Below are positions 50,905 through 62,479 of a stretch of DNA of 64,000 nt, in pieces (the first letter of the stretch is position 1; each line of letters starts with the position of its first letter). Under the pieces are notes generated by a model, which saw nothing but the letters and a program-made list of their open reading frames with translations, was not told where the DNA came from and did not search any database. A program made the translations under genes and the position numbers. This stretch comes from Agapetus fuscipes. Its lineage: Eukaryota; Arthropoda; Insecta; Trichoptera; Glossosomatidae. Where the stretch lies: NCBI GenBank assembly GCA_951799405.1, contig OX637356.1, positions 13,229,229-13,293,228 of the forward strand. Reading direction: 5' to 3'.

Positions 50905-51319
50905 CTATTGCTATGTGTCTGTCTCTTTTGTTCATTACTTCCCTACATAATTTCGGCAGGAAGGTTTATATGGTAAAAAAACTCACGGGCTCTATGTTCA
51001 TATTTCATTTATATCGATGCTTGAATATTATCCATTGAATAAATTATAATATGTATATGTATTTGTTTTCAATTATTTTTCCTTACATTGTGGGAAACGT
51101 ATGTTGTGAGACATCAGCCCTTAGTTAAGAGTTGCAAGGTCACCTGTCAGGCTTTCTTCACAGAGCGCGGTATTTTTGACGTATTTAACAGGGGCGCATT
51201 TAGGATTTCAATATTTTCAGTGACAAAAAAATGACGTTGAAAATGATACAGACAGTCTCAATAAACATTGACGATACGATAGATTGGTTTCTGTGAAAAA
51301 GTAATGAATGAAAACAGTG
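50905..51319. other. no gene recognised
   Basis: AT-rich, with nothing supportable. Confidence 0.4.
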
Positions 51320-51555
51320 TTGGACCGGTCCGTAGTCCGTACTAGTGGCATCACTTCAGACTCGTAAATGGAAGGTTGTGGATTCGGATCCCGGCGGAGC
51401 ACAAAAATATACCATTTATATTTCGAATGTGCTCTTCGCTGGGTTGAAAAATTCATAAACCCTTACCAATGACCGGTCACCAAAGGCCCATCCAGCCTTA
51501 CAGCAACTTAGTCTTGCTTGAGTATTGGCGCTTTGTAGCGACGACCAAGCTCGTA
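51320..51555 (+). repeat. SINE-B, without 5S head
   Basis: TTGGACCGGTCCGTAGTCCG, GATTCGGATCCCGGCGGAGC, the body, and GCGACGACCAAGCTCGTA. It stops where the SINE-B/SINE-A junction occurs elsewhere and is followed by a LINE fragment. Confidence 0.85.
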
Positions 51556-51640
51556 CACCTTTGCGGCACTACAACAAGTGTCAAAGATCCCTAGAGTCTT
51601 TAGAATCTAGGGAGTCTCCCGCACAGGATTTCTTAAAAAA
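51556..51640 (+). pseudogene. LINE 3' fragment (family of 31004)
   Basis: CACCTTTGCGGCACTACAAC and GGGAGTCTCCCGCACAGGAT with a following A-run match the end of that family. Confidence 0.55.
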
Positions 51641-51689
51641 AAAAGTGTTATTAAAAAATCCAAAACATATCTGAAATTTCTCGGGAAAA

Positions 51690-51830
51690 AGTTGTGGCGC
51701 TTATGTCAATTTTAATTTATTTTTAATGTTAGTGAGCATGCAGCATGCAGCATGTGTTAGCGTCAACTTACAGGTGTCTGCTTGTGGGCATGTATTAAAA
51801 ATATACCTTAAATAATAATATTTTCTCGCC
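51690..51830 (+). repeat. R1 repeat, diverged 3' half
   Basis: AGTTGTGGCGCTTATGTCAA, GCAGCATGTGTTAGCGTCAA and TGTCTGCTTGTGGGCATGTA. A CAGCATG motif is duplicated. Confidence 0.65.
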
Positions 51831-51840
51831 ACTTACGATG

Positions 51841-52732
51841 ATAATTGATGTATATAATTTGGCACATTTTTATTCCATTCTCAAGTCTTAACCGAACTGT
51901 GAAAAATGTAAGTCGCTGTGATTAAATTATTCATAATTTCAATAAATATACTTTGCTTACAAAAAATAACTTTTATGTATTTTTTAATGTGGCGGCCTGA
52001 GTACGGCCCCTAACGTTGTCATGGAGATCATGAAAGAGACGGAAACATAACAGAATTTATAATGTTTCTTTCTCTTTCTTTCATTATGTGCCTACAATTT
52101 TTTGGCACAACCGTTTGTATAGGAAAACAGTCACGCGCTCCATCTATGTATATATTATTTATATCGATGGTTTAAAATAATCTTATTTGTCTATCGAGAA
52201 AAGAATAAAAAATATTTCAACCGAACATTCAAACAAAAATAAGATAACCTCAAATGACGTGGCAGTTTTAGCTTTTCACTACTAACCTCCACCCATTCCA
52301 TTGAATTATGTTATCTGTGGACTAGAAACTAGTTCAACGAAATAAGGCACCATATCCGTTTCAACTTACTTAACAAATCTTCCTCAGTTACAAAGAGAAC
52401 AAAGATCTTCACGGTGTGATCTTCATTTCGTTGTAGACAAAAAAAAAACGTAGGTAAAACTATGAAATCTTTCCAGAAAATTGGTAGCTTTCAAACTCAC
52501 TTCTGCGCAAACATTGTACGCACACGTTATAAATCTTTTGATCGGTAAATTTGTCAACTTTTAGAGGAAAAGAGAATTATTTTAAGATATTTTGACATGT
52601 GTAATTATTGGGTGTCGAAACACAAAATGGAGATAGCAAGAAAACATAGGATTTCGTAGAAAAGAACACGTTTTGTCTGACTACACCACTGCAGTTTTTG
52701 ACAGGAGTGGGGACAACTGTGTCCCATAGTAT
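51841..52732. other. no gene recognised
   Basis: AT-rich. No frame was listed or recognised here. Confidence 0.4.
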
Positions 52733-53341
52733 TGCTACGATTTACTTGGGTTCAATTTAATACAACTTTGATAATTTTATTTTAGACAATTTATTTTACA
52801 ATTCACTCACATTTGGTTTACAGTTAATTTTTGCACTGGTTAGTTTGACGCCTCATATTATACGAGCCTCTCTCAAAGCATCGCGATCTCTATTTATAGG
52901 TGGATAAGGATTATTCCAACATACGTCAGACTATGTTAGAATATTCTTAATTAGAAGCTTCGAGCGGACACTAGTACAACCATCCAAATACCTACATCTA
53001 GAGACACACTCACACATAAATAATCTTAAATCTAAGTTGCAAGGATATATTCACTTCAAATCTCATATCAAATGCATGCCCACAAGCAAACACGTGTTAG
53101 TTGGCGCTTACAAATGCTGAATGTGTACTTACAAATTCAAATCTAGTCCTCAAATGAACATAAGCTCAATAAACTTTTGCCGACCTTCCCTAGAACAAGG
53201 GTGACATTGGCAAAGTGAACCATTTTTAAACAGTATGGTTGGTCAGCCTTATACCAACCTATAAGTCAAGTAATATATAAGTCGCACAGACACACAATCA
53301 TAAGTAAACAGACACAGAAATTCAATCACACATTCGTAAAA
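52733..53341 (-). mobile_element. probable solo LTR with an R1 insertion
   Basis: Homologous to 18121-18492. The minus-strand end reads TTGAACCCAAGTAAATCGTA, like the end of 60277-60555. GTAT flanks both sides (52729-52732 and 53342-53345). R1 at 53028-53275 interrupts it. Confidence 0.45.
53028..53275 (-). repeat. R1 repeat inside an LTR
   Basis: AATCTTAAATCTAAGTTGC through CTATAAGTCAAGTAAT. Near full length, carrying the CAAATGCTGAATGTGTAC variant. Confidence 0.8.
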
Positions 53342-53345
53342 GTAT

Positions 53346-53944
53346 GTATCAATACTGTAAATAAGTATCTATTCCTGTATATTAAACCTCAATAACCCAT
53401 TCTCTCCACCTTCTACCCTTTTCTAGTCTTCTCAGTGTTGTTTTGTCTTGTAATTGGACCGGATGCCTGTACTATGTACCTACAAGAAACTGCGGTATTT
53501 TCCGGAGATGTGGATGTTTTTTTCAATCTCGGCCCGACAAACAACGCTGTATTGAATCAGAGCCCAAGTACAACACATCAACTTTAAACACAATCTAAAA
53601 ATACATCAAAACTTAAACATCACTTCTAGTAAGCGTTTCAGTTTCCATTCATTTTTGTTGAAACGCCATGGTTGAGTGTAAACGGTTTACCTTGTGCTTG
53701 CGGTACAGAAAATGTGATTCTCTTGTAAATGTCATATTTATTTTCCGCCTTTTTGCGCCGTTATCGGCTTTGCCAGGCTCGATGCTTTTCTCGAGAAAAC
53801 AAATCTACAGTTTTTATGAAAAATTCTGCGAAATGAAATGAGCTGTTGTAGTACTTCCGTCACATTGGAAAAATGTGGAGAGAGCCTGTGTATACTCGTA
53901 CAGTTTATTGGTTACTTACTTTTTTTAACTTTTCTGTAATATAT
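53346..53944. other. no gene recognised
   Basis: A GC-richer patch at 53640-53800 carries a 57-codon ATG frame (from 53668) without a recognisable motif. Confidence 0.3.
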
Positions 53945-54642
53945 AGTTAGGTTGGTCAAAGCCTCTAAGTCTGAGCGCATCGAGTTCAAAGTGTGCACGA
54001 TGGTCCACAAAGCTTTATTTGGAAAAAAAAACAAATATCTCGCTAATTTAATCAAACCAGTCACCCTCGTCAAAAAAAGCCTAACACTGCGCTCGGCTGA
54101 AACTGGAGCCAAATCAGTTACACCGCGTGTCGTTGGCATCTTGGACCGGTCCGTAGTCCGTAGTGGCAACACTTCGGACTCGTAAATGGAAGGTTGTGGA
54201 TTCGGATCCCGGCGGAGCACAAAAATATACCATTTATATTTCGAATGTGCTCTTCGCTGGGTTAAAAAATTTATAAACCTTTACCAAAGACCGGTCACTG
54301 AAAGGTCCATCCAACCTTACAACAACTGGGTCTTGCTTGAGAATTGACGCTTTCTACAGCGACCACCAAGCTTGCAGAGGGATTTTGAGGTGTGATACAC
54401 ATAAAAACAGCGCTCACTAAATAAATCATCCGAATATTATTATTATTATTAAATCAAAGATTGAAGAACCTATAAGAAGAGTTAACACAATGTTTGGAGA
54501 GCGTGCATTTGCAGTTGCTGATCCTCTGGCCTGGAACCACCTGCCACATCATGTGAAAGAGCTAGAGAATCATGGAAAGTTCCGTTATGCACTGAAGACA
54601 ATCAAATTTCTGGCATCGTTTGCACCAGCGTTCTTGGAGTGA
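53945..54642 (+). pseudogene. CR1/L2-like LINE C-terminus split by a SINE
   Basis: First part: SERIEFKVCTMVHKALFG, then KYLANLIKPV and LRSAETGA (53973-54112). Second part, after a SINE: FGERAFAVADPLAWNHLPHH, then FRYALKTIKFLA and a stop near 54640. ERI-FKV...KAL-G..P.YL..L, then RS, then G-RAF-VA-P-WN-LP, is the conserved order at the end of CR1/L2-type LINE proteins. The SINE at 54117-54450 has a 6-bp target duplication (AAATCA), which shows that the two parts were once joined. Confidence 0.7.
54117..54450 (+). mobile_element. 5S/SINE-B copy, truncated in the 5S head, 6-bp TSD
   Basis: Begins with the last part of the 5S domain (TACACCGCGTGTCGTTGGCA), then the tRNA-like unit, the body and an (ATT)n tail. 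AAATCA lies at 54111-54116 and 54451-54456. Confidence 0.85.
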
Positions 54643-55090
54643 CTACATCACGAAACTGCGCTATAAAGAAATCATCAACTCATCATCATCATCATCTTTT
54701 AAATATTGCACTTTTTTTTCAGCCCACAGCTAGCATTGTAGCACTATCGTTTTTCCACCAAGTGGAAAATTAGGCTGAGGCTGGGTTGATCAGTTCTTCA
54801 CTATACGTAACATGCTGAAAAAAAATTGTCGGTCAAGCGGAAATTTTTCAATGCCTTTGTATATCTAAAAAAGGCTTTTGGCTTAGAAGACAGAATATGT
54901 TGTAGGGTGTTTTGAAAGCATACCTAGTGAATGGGTTTCTCCTAAATGCGGTGGATGACAATAACTATGGAAATAGTGTGGCATGTGTCCGTATTCATGG
55001 TGAGTACATTGAAGTATTACGTATTGAAGTGTGTAAGGTAAAAATCTGGACTGAGTCCGTGGCTATTTCACATAGTCATGTTTGATTAAG
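54643..55090. other. no gene recognised
   Basis: Contains a short (CAT)n run at about 54682-54692. Nothing else supportable. Confidence 0.4.
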
Positions 55091-55140
55091 AGTTTTAGGC
55101 TTACACGGCTGACTGATGATGCTGGAGAGATGTTGGCATC
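55091..55140 (+). repeat. fragment of the 15.9-kb foldback element
   Basis: GTTTTAGGCTTACACGGC and TGATGATGCTGGAGAGATGT match 15852-15893. Confidence 0.6.
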
Positions 55141-56257
55141 CGGCTCGCTCATAAACGTAAAGGTTTTTTTTATAAATCAGAACCTTTTAGATTCATTTGA
55201 TGGAATCCAATTAGTTTCATCACCAATGATAAATTTGGATTTAAACTCGATTTGAAAGCCACATGATTCATTGAAAATCTGTTAAAAAAATACATATTTT
55301 GTATTCTATTTTAAAATCAAAAACATGGCATGCTTGTATCTCACTATGATTGAATATCCCACGATGTATACCTTTCTCACTCTACCAGAGAAAATGGATG
55401 ACAAAATATGCAGTTCACGTGCTGATCGCTTTCCTGTTTGCAAGTCCAAAACATTACGTTACTTTGCTTACAACAAAAATTATACTGGCACTGTAATAGC
55501 ACTTCTAGTGTGTGTTTTAGTTTATTTACATTTATAGTAAAACATTGACGTGAAATTGTATACTATTCGATTTTCCGTTGCGTTTTCAAACATTTTATTC
55601 AAAATCAAATTGAATTGATTCCCATCACGTAGGCTATTCGTTCTGTATTACTTCGGCGTGGCTGAAACGCAGGCGTGTCATAACAGGCAATATGTGACAC
55701 CGCATACGGCCGGAATATGCAAACAATGATTATGGACAAACACAAATTCTATTAGAATCTAATATAGTTGAAAATAAACTCTCATATTGTGACGACGATG
55801 TCAACTGTAAATAATTTAAATGCTGTAGCCCTATCCTATGATTTTAAAACCTCAACTTGACTCCTAAGGAAAACCGTTTAATAATTAGGTTAGACGAAGT
55901 TCTATGATCTAGAAGCTAAGTTGGAAAGATACTCGTATATTAAAAAACGCAACTAATTTACTTATTCTTCTTCTTCTTGTGCCCCTTCTAACGATGATCG
56001 GCGATCATCATAGCTATTTTGATTTTGATACTGCGGCTCAAAACAGGGACTTGGTGCTTCTGCCGAACCACTGTCGCAGGTTCTTCAGCCACGATGTCCT
56101 TCGGCGTCCCTGAGATCTTCTCCCCTCAATCTTACCCTAAATGATAAGATGAAGGAGACGGTATACTACTCATTTATCAAAATGTGACCGAAGTACATTA
56201 GCTTTCTCTGCTTAATGGTAGGCAAGAGCTCCTTTGTAGTGCGCATTCTAATTCAAG
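55141..56257. other. no gene recognised
   Basis: The 70-residue frame at 55325-55537 ends in a hydrophobic stretch but matches no family I know. The rest is AT-rich. Confidence 0.35.
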
Positions 56258-56515
56258 TAAGCTACACATAAAGTGTAACTTCTTGCCTGAATTATCTCTC
56301 AAGGAGTCGCATGTGGCGATTCGGGACCTATTTATTTATACGGGTAAGGGGGCCGGCCTCACACCAACCACTTTCAGTTGAAGTGGGGGTTTCCCAGCTC
56401 CCAGGGGGGGGGGGGGGCTGGTTTTCATTTCTTGTGAAGGCTGAGTAAGCCTTTAGATTGAACCCTTGCTCTTGGCATGGAATGCAAGCATTTTACAAAT
56501 TGAGCTATCGACCAT
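56258..56515 (-). repeat. SINE-A, nearly complete
   Basis: CAAGTAAGCTACACATAAAG at its 3' terminus, and GCTATCGACCATTAACA near its tRNA head, with part of the head region deleted. It contains a G-run of about 16 at 56404-56416. Confidence 0.8.
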
Positions 56516-56612
56516 TAACATTTTAATTTATTTCCACAAACAGACACACATAAGTTGCACCTGCTGTTTGTGTTAAATTAAAAACTCAATTTTAAATAAA
56601 CATTGACTGATA

Positions 56613-56850
56613 GTTTGGTACGAGGCTGACCACCCGTGCTGTAAAAATCGGTTCACTTTTGCCAATGCCACCCCGGTTCAGGGAACGGCGGCAGGAGTTG
56701 CAAGGTTTATGTCCATGTGAGGTTTTCTTTATTTGTATGCACACATGCAGAATGTGTAGGCGCGAACCTACATGTGCCTGTCTGTAGGCATGCATTTCAT
56801 ATGAGCCTTAAATGCTTACATATCCTTGCAGCTTAGATTATAGATTATAG
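56613..56850 (+). repeat. R1 repeat, near full length
   Basis: TAGTTTGGTACGAGGCTGAC to TTAGATTATAGATTATAG. A minus-strand fragment (56525-56580) precedes it. Confidence 0.8.
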
Positions 56851-56851
56851 A

Positions 56852-56955
56852 TAAGCCCTGCAACGTTTGCTGACCTCCCCTGTAACAAGGGTGACATTGG
56901 AAAATTTTGAATAGTAACAATGACCAGCCACATATTTACCTATAAGTCAATGAAA
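56852..56955 (-). repeat. R1 repeat, 5' half
   Basis: AAGCCCTGCAACGTTTGCTG to CCTATAAGTCAATGAAA, tail to tail with the previous copy. Confidence 0.7.
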
Positions 56956-57407
56956 ACAACTGATGAGAAAAAATATAACTACAAATAATCAAGTGCGTAG
57001 ATGTTGCAGGAGAAAATGCGTACAAGGGAAACATAAGGTCCACTTTTATGCTTGGAAAGAGACATTAAATAATATAAGTCCATCATATTTAATGGGACAG
57101 ACCAGCAAATCTAATATCAAAGAGTTTATTCATGCGGAAGAGTTCATGAAATAGATTCACTCTGACAGGAGACTGGTTCATATGAAAGAACCAAAATCGT
57201 ACGCACGACGCAGAAAAAGTTTCCGAACAGAAAATATCCTCTCCGCGACTCCTTTAACCGTTTTGTTACCAAAGATAAAATATTTCCTTAAAAAATATGT
57301 ACTCTTACTTCGTCGAAGAAGGAGGTATTCATTCCTAAAAAAAACAAAAATCTTGTTTAAGAATCAAACATTCGGGATCTGTTTTTGTACAAAACCTAGT
57401 GACTTCT
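56956..57407. other. no gene recognised
   Basis: Two basic frames (56963-57154 and 57182-57418) have no family I recognise. They could be relics of one transposon-derived frame. Confidence 0.3.
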
Positions 57408-57650
57408 ATAATCTATAATAATCTATAATCTAAGTTGCAAGGATATATTCATTTGAAGCTCTCAGATGTATGCCCACAAACCAACAAGTGTAGTTCGCGC
57501 TTACAAATGCTGAATGTGTACTTACAAATAAAATACAAACCTCAAATGAACATAAGCCCCACAACTTTTGCCGACCTTCCCTGAAACAGGGGTGACATTG
57601 GCAAAGTGAACCATTTTTTACAGTATGGGTGGTCAGCCTCATACCAACTT
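57408..57650 (-). repeat. R1 repeat, closest relative of the copy in the 5' LTR
   Basis: AATCTATAATCTAAGTTGCA, then GCTCTCAGATGTATGCCCAC and the CAACAAGTGTAGTTCGCGCT variant, nearly identical to 42760-42930. Confidence 0.85.
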
Positions 57651-58046
57651 CATCTTCTAAAATAAGATGATGAAAGATAGTCAAAGCGTACACAAGATAA
57701 AGTGTTTTTTTTTTTATAAATTTACAAGAAGCAGACGAGATATCTTGTCTGTATTTGTATGTAGATGTCTTCTTCATATTTCGAAATGAAGGTTTCGCCA
57801 AATCATTACAAAATTATTAATTTCCTTACATGATGTACCTGCATTGATCAAAACTGATGCATTTGATATGCGAACAAAAAACAACTACTACATCTTACAA
57901 TAACTGCATCTAAAATATACGTTTTTACATTTTTTTGTATATAAATATAACGTACATTGAGTTGTTTATGATCTAGAAATTTCATTTTATCGTTGTTTCG
58001 TTAATGTCTACGATGAAGATCATTAAATCTGGTCAGTAAATACGTC
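57651..58046. other. no gene recognised
   Basis: AT-rich, with nothing supportable. Confidence 0.4.
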
Positions 58047-58200
58047 TGTAATCTATAATCACAGTTGCAAAACATTTAAAATTCCTATAAAATGCATGCC
58101 CACAAACAGACACGTATAAGTTCACACTTACAAATGCTGCATCCTGCATGTGTTCTAACAATTAAAAAATCAAACTTCAAATGACGATAAGCCCTGCCAC
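58047..58200 (-). repeat. R1 repeat, 3' two thirds
   Basis: TCTATAATCACAGTTGCAAA to GATAAGCCCTGCCACTTC, with a duplicated ATCCTGCATG. Confidence 0.75.
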
Positions 58201-58202
58201 TT

Positions 58203-58468
58203 CTAATCTAATTAATACAAATCTAATCAAATCTAAGTTGCAAAGATATGTAGCATTGTGGATTGAAATTATATGAATTCTTATAAGCAGACACGTATAT
58301 ACGCATGCACATGCCGCATGTGAACCTACAACATAAAAACCCAAATTTCAAATGAACATACACTCTGCAATTCTTGCTCACCTTCCCTGAAACAGGGGTG
58401 ACATTGGAACAGTGAACCATTTTTACAGCATAGGTGGTCAGCCTCATACCAACTTATAAGTCAAGGAG
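58203..58468 (-). repeat. R1 repeat, full length
   Basis: CTAATCTAATTAATACAAATC tail region to CTTATAAGTCAAGGAG. Confidence 0.85.
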
Positions 58469-58729
58469 TTTTGTCAATCTGACATACTGTAATGTGAGAG
58501 TAAACTACCATAGAAAGTGGAACTTTTTTTTTGTACGCAGCAAATGAAGGGTTAAACCGAAATGAATTATTTTCTTTGTGGGCAGAAGAAATAAATCTTG
58601 TATAAACGCCTGATAGGCTCAGCACACTGGACTAATGGCCGTACCCACCACACATGCGGGGGCTGTAATGGAGGCTTTCATAGCGGAAAGATTAGATCGT
58701 AGAGGGTTAATCGACTTACCTTCTTGCAG

Positions 58730-59125
58730 ATTTCTGGCATGGCTAATCTGTAATGTTGGCGGCTTACTCTTTCATAATTTTATGCTATTATTTTACCCAT
58801 TGACTTTTTTTGTATAGATTTATTTATAAGGTTATGTTGTTTTTATACACTTAAATGTTATTTTTTATTTGTGTTTATTTAGTTGTAGGTTGGTATGAGG
58901 CTGATCACCCTTATTGTATAAAAAATGTTCACTTTACCCATGTCACCTCTGTCTCAGGGAAGGTTGGTAAAAGTTGCAGAGTATAGGTCCATTTGAGATT
59001 GGGTTTTTATGTTGAAGGTTCACATGCGGCATATTGTACAAGCGCGAATTTATACGTCTCTGCTTGTGAGAATACACATAATATGAATTCCTAATGCTAC
59101 ATATCTTTGCAACTTAGATTAGAAT
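58730..59125 (+). repeat. R1 repeat with 5' extension
   Basis: TCTGTAATGTTGGCGGCTTA is shared with 2880-2900. The R1 core starts near 58882. In both copies the sequence before the extension can be read as (A/R)LIC(N/D)VGG, hinting at the end of a LINE reading frame. The frame at 58635-58817 covers this. Confidence 0.65.
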
Positions 59126-59149
59126 ATACCTGTGGAATTTTTGCATAGA

Positions 59150-59730
59150 TTTATTTTAAAGGTTTTGTTGTTTGCGTTTTCATGATTTGTGTTTCTTGAA
59201 TTGTACATAGATTGGTATATGAGGCTGACCGCACATGCTGTAAAAAAATTGCTCACTTTGCTAATATCGTCCCTGTTTCAGAGAAGGTCGGCAAAAGTTT
59301 CAGGGTTCAGATTCATTTGAGGATTCTAATTTGTTAGTACATACTTACTCACTTTCCGTGTCCGGAACACCATCATATGTGCAGCCCCCAGTACTCGGCC
59401 ACATGAACTCCATCCTCGCTCGCCATCACTACGTCCTCAAGCGTGCACTTTGCCGGGGGACAAAGAAGGAGCCTCCACGCAGATTAAGTTTCATAATACG
59501 GAAAGTAATCGGGCGTCCCCTGGAAACGGCATCAAGCCGGCTAATCCTCCTATCACCTGAACACAAATCAATTCGAGAAATATAGTGCAGTGTGATTAAA
59601 TTATGTCAGTACATATGCAGCATTTATAAACGCAAACTTGCACGTGTCTACCTGTTGGCATGCATTTTATATGAATTCTAAAAGTTAAAATAATATATTT
59701 TCGACGTTGATTATAGATTATCATAGATAC
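59150..59730 (+). repeat. R1 repeat split by a 264-bp insertion
   Basis: TTTGCATAGATTTATTTTAA matches the extension at 58815. The copy runs to 59343, is interrupted, and resumes at 59608 through TTATAGATTATCATAG. Confidence 0.75.
59344..59607. mobile_element. 264-bp GC-rich insertion with perfect 8-bp TSD
   Basis: AGTACATA occurs at 59336-59343 and 59608-59615. The insert has no visible terminal inverted repeats and no poly-A tail, and carries the open frame of 59331-59585. It is not a family I recognise. Confidence 0.7.
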
Positions 59731-59828
59731 ATCTATCCGCTCACTTTCTACGAGTAGTAGCCTCTCGTAGCTCTGACAATTTTTCGAAGAACATATTTTA
59801 CTGAAAGTAGTTACGAGTTCGAGTCCAG

Positions 59829-60069
59829 TACCCTTAGTACGAGTTGCAAAACTTGAGAAAAGCAAAGTTTACGGAAAATATTAAAGCGGGATTTCTCCCA
59901 AAGTCTGCCGTTTTTGTTTCTTACACTTTGTGGTCTTAGCAAAAGAGTTACAGTGATGAAGAAAATCAAATTTAAACAAACAAAAACAGCAGATTTTGGG
60001 GGAAATCACTCTTTATTAATTGCCGTAAACTTTACAATAACTCAAGTTTTGCAACTCGTACTAAGGGTA
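59829..60069. mobile_element. 241-bp palindromic MITE, second copy
   Basis: TACCCTTAGTACGAGTTGCA at one end and TGCAACTCGTACTAAGGGTA at the other, the same family as 42164-42403. Confidence 0.8.
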
Positions 60070-60276
60070 CAGGTAGCAGGTGGATGGGTGAAAGCAGTAT
60101 TGCCAAGTTCTTACTAGCAGGGTAGAGACATATTTATTGGTCGCAGCCCGTACAGACGCCATAAATATAAATCTTTACGTTTGAACTCAAAAATGCCGTT
60201 TACCAAACCATACACAGAAAGTAAAACAGCACCCCATGTGAACTTTTAAGTCTCCATACATTTTAAGTCTTCATAC

Positions 60277-60555
60277 TGTTACGCACTATGAGATTGTGTG
60301 TACTGGAATAGTGTCGAACAATATAGCATGTGTGTGGAACAATCCATTATAGGAGAATGTTGAATAATCTAGAACATGCAAGAATCGACTTTTTCGTACC
60401 TATATATACGAGCTGCAATGGTGTGGAGAGCCAGGACGCTTGAAACATTGTGACGCGAAGTCGATAGAGCTGGAAAATCGTACTGTGTAACCGTATATTG
60501 TGAAAAATAAATAAGTCGCAGTTTAATTAAAAAGAACCCAAGTAAAATCATAACA
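60277..60555 (+). mobile_element. probable solo LTR
   Basis: TGTTACGCACTATGAG to AAAATCATAACA, with TATATATACGAGC at about 60401 and AATAAATAAG before the end. The flanks ATAC and ATAG differ at one base. Confidence 0.6.
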
Positions 60556-60573
60556 ATAGATTAACCAAACAAG

Positions 60574-60885
60574 CAACGCAACTAAGCTAAACATATAGTG
60601 TTTTTTCTTGCCACGTTCTCCCTGAAAGGCTCGCATGTGGCGAGTAAACCTATTTATTTCTACAGATGAGAGGTCCAGCCTTACAATTACCACTTCAGTT
60701 GAAGTCGGGTTTTTCTAGGTCCCGACTCATTTCTTGTGAAGGCTGAGTAAGCATTGCTGGTATTTTATTTTCGGGTTTGAAACTTACCTGTACAAATAAA
60801 TAAGTTACACTCATCACATGTACAACCCTTTGGGGATAACATGGCAAGAACTATATGATATGTGTAGCTTAGTTGCGTTTATTGC
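60574..60885. repeat. SINE-A inverted pair (palindrome)
   Basis: A minus-strand SINE-A 3' part (60576-60785) is joined head to head to a plus-strand 3' end (60785-60880). The block is bounded by ACGCAACTAAGCTAAACATA and ATGTGTAGCTTAGTTGCGTT. Confidence 0.75.
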
Positions 60886-60892
60886 GTAAAGA

Positions 60893-61180
60893 GGATGGCA
60901 ACTAAAAGGACAGATCACTGCCTTAGTTATTGTTTGCCGTATAGACCATTAAGCTAATTTTACATGAGCAATGTTTGCATGTGTACTGGACCAATATGTC
61001 TTATGTAAACTGCAAATTGAATTTAAAAATATTTAAAACAACTCTCACATTGTCGTGTCCTGCGTTTTTTTCTTTGCTAAGATTGTGTAGAATGTGATTC
61101 TCAAGACAATTTTATTGAAAGGTCATCTTTGAATCAGATGATAGATAGACTAAACAAGCACTGAGAGGACAGTAGTAAAT
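60893..61180 (+). repeat. R3 dispersed repeat, longest copy
   Basis: GGCAACTAAAAGGACAGATC to CTAAACAAGCACTGAGAGGA. Other copies are at 22438, 28600, 32800, 33605 and 34900. Copies differ in extent. No coding frame is seen. Confidence 0.7.
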
Positions 61181-61510
61181 AAACCGCTATGGTTGAGTTT
61201 GTTTGAATTGTGTACACTCGTGGTGCAGACCCACAAATAACACATCGCGAGAGTCGCATGGCTTGGTATCGATTTACGTCCTTGCAATATTGTGGTGGAC
61301 TTATTTGTTGCTTATTTTATTTTTATGTTTCTCATATATTTTACATGGTTAAAGATTTTGTACGAAAAAGAGCAAGAGAAGTTTGAAAGGGCTGTGGAAA
61401 GTATTTTGGGATGGCAATAAAAAATCCGTGATTCAGTGGAGTAAAATTTGAAAATTGAACAAAATAAATTATTATAAATGATTAGTAAATTCTATACAGG
61501 CTTCTTTGTT
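61181..61510. other. no gene recognised
   Basis: AT-rich, with nothing supportable. Confidence 0.4.
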
Positions 61511-61718
61511 GGATGGTTCACTTTGCCAATGTCACCCCTGTTTCAGGGAGTGTCGGCAAAAGTTACAGGGCTTATGTTCATTTGAGGTTTGGATTTTTTT
61601 TGTAAGTACACAATCAGCATTTGTAAGCGCGAACTACACGTGTTTGTTTGTGGGCATACATCTGAGAGCTTAGAATGAATATATCCTTGCAACTTAGATG
61701 ATAGATTATAGATTATAC
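61511..61718 (+). repeat. R1 repeat, 5'-truncated
   Basis: GATGGTTCACTTTGCCAATG to TTAGATGATAGATTATAGAT, of the subfamily found in the 5' LTR. Confidence 0.85.
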
Positions 61719-61977
61719 CAAAAACTGTAACATTTAAACACATGTGTGAGTAAGTTCTAAGGATTTTGAATAACGAAATATTATTACATATTTCGTTATT
61801 TAAAATAATATCGTTTAATATAAATAATATGAAAGTTCCTACTAGGTTATTTATCGTACCTACAAAATTTAGATTGTTTGAAAAGCTGTTTCAAGTTATT
61901 TATTGTTACAAAATATCCCATGAAAAACAGTAAAATTATATGTAGCTTTATTATATTGTACCTTCATTCATTTTTTG

Positions 61978-62165
61978 TCTATAATCTTAGTTAAAGAGAC
62001 ATATTACATGCATTCCCACGAGAATACATGTACAAGTTGGCGCTTACACATGCCGTATGTGGACCTACAATATACAAACCCAATCTTAAATAAATGAACA
62101 ACCTGCAACTCTTTCAGACCATTCCTGAAACAGAGGTGATATTGGCAAAGTGAACCATTTTATAC
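61978..62165 (-). repeat. R1 repeat, both ends decayed
   Basis: GCATTCCCACGAGAATACAT to GCAAAGTGAACCATTTTATA. The tail is reduced to CTATAATCTTAGTTAAAG. Confidence 0.7.
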
Positions 62166-62423
62166 AGGAATCTTCATTAAACCACGAAGTCAACATTTAT
62201 TCAGTAATATATTGTATCTGATACAATTTTTTCTGGATTTTTATGATTGAAATTTACGTACCTACATGGTAAGTAACGTATTTCATTCACCGCTTCAACC
62301 ATTTAAATTAAAATATTATTTTGTTTAATTAAACATAAACTTGGAAATTTAGCCTAAGCTGTGAATATTTGTTTATGATTTTTTTAACACTATACTTTTG
62401 CAAATATACTACGTCATTGGGAT

Positions 62424-62427
<4 letters not shown>
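62166..62427. other. no gene recognised
   Basis: AT-rich sequence just beyond a LINE 3' end. Confidence 0.4.
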
Positions 62428-62479
<52 letters not shown>

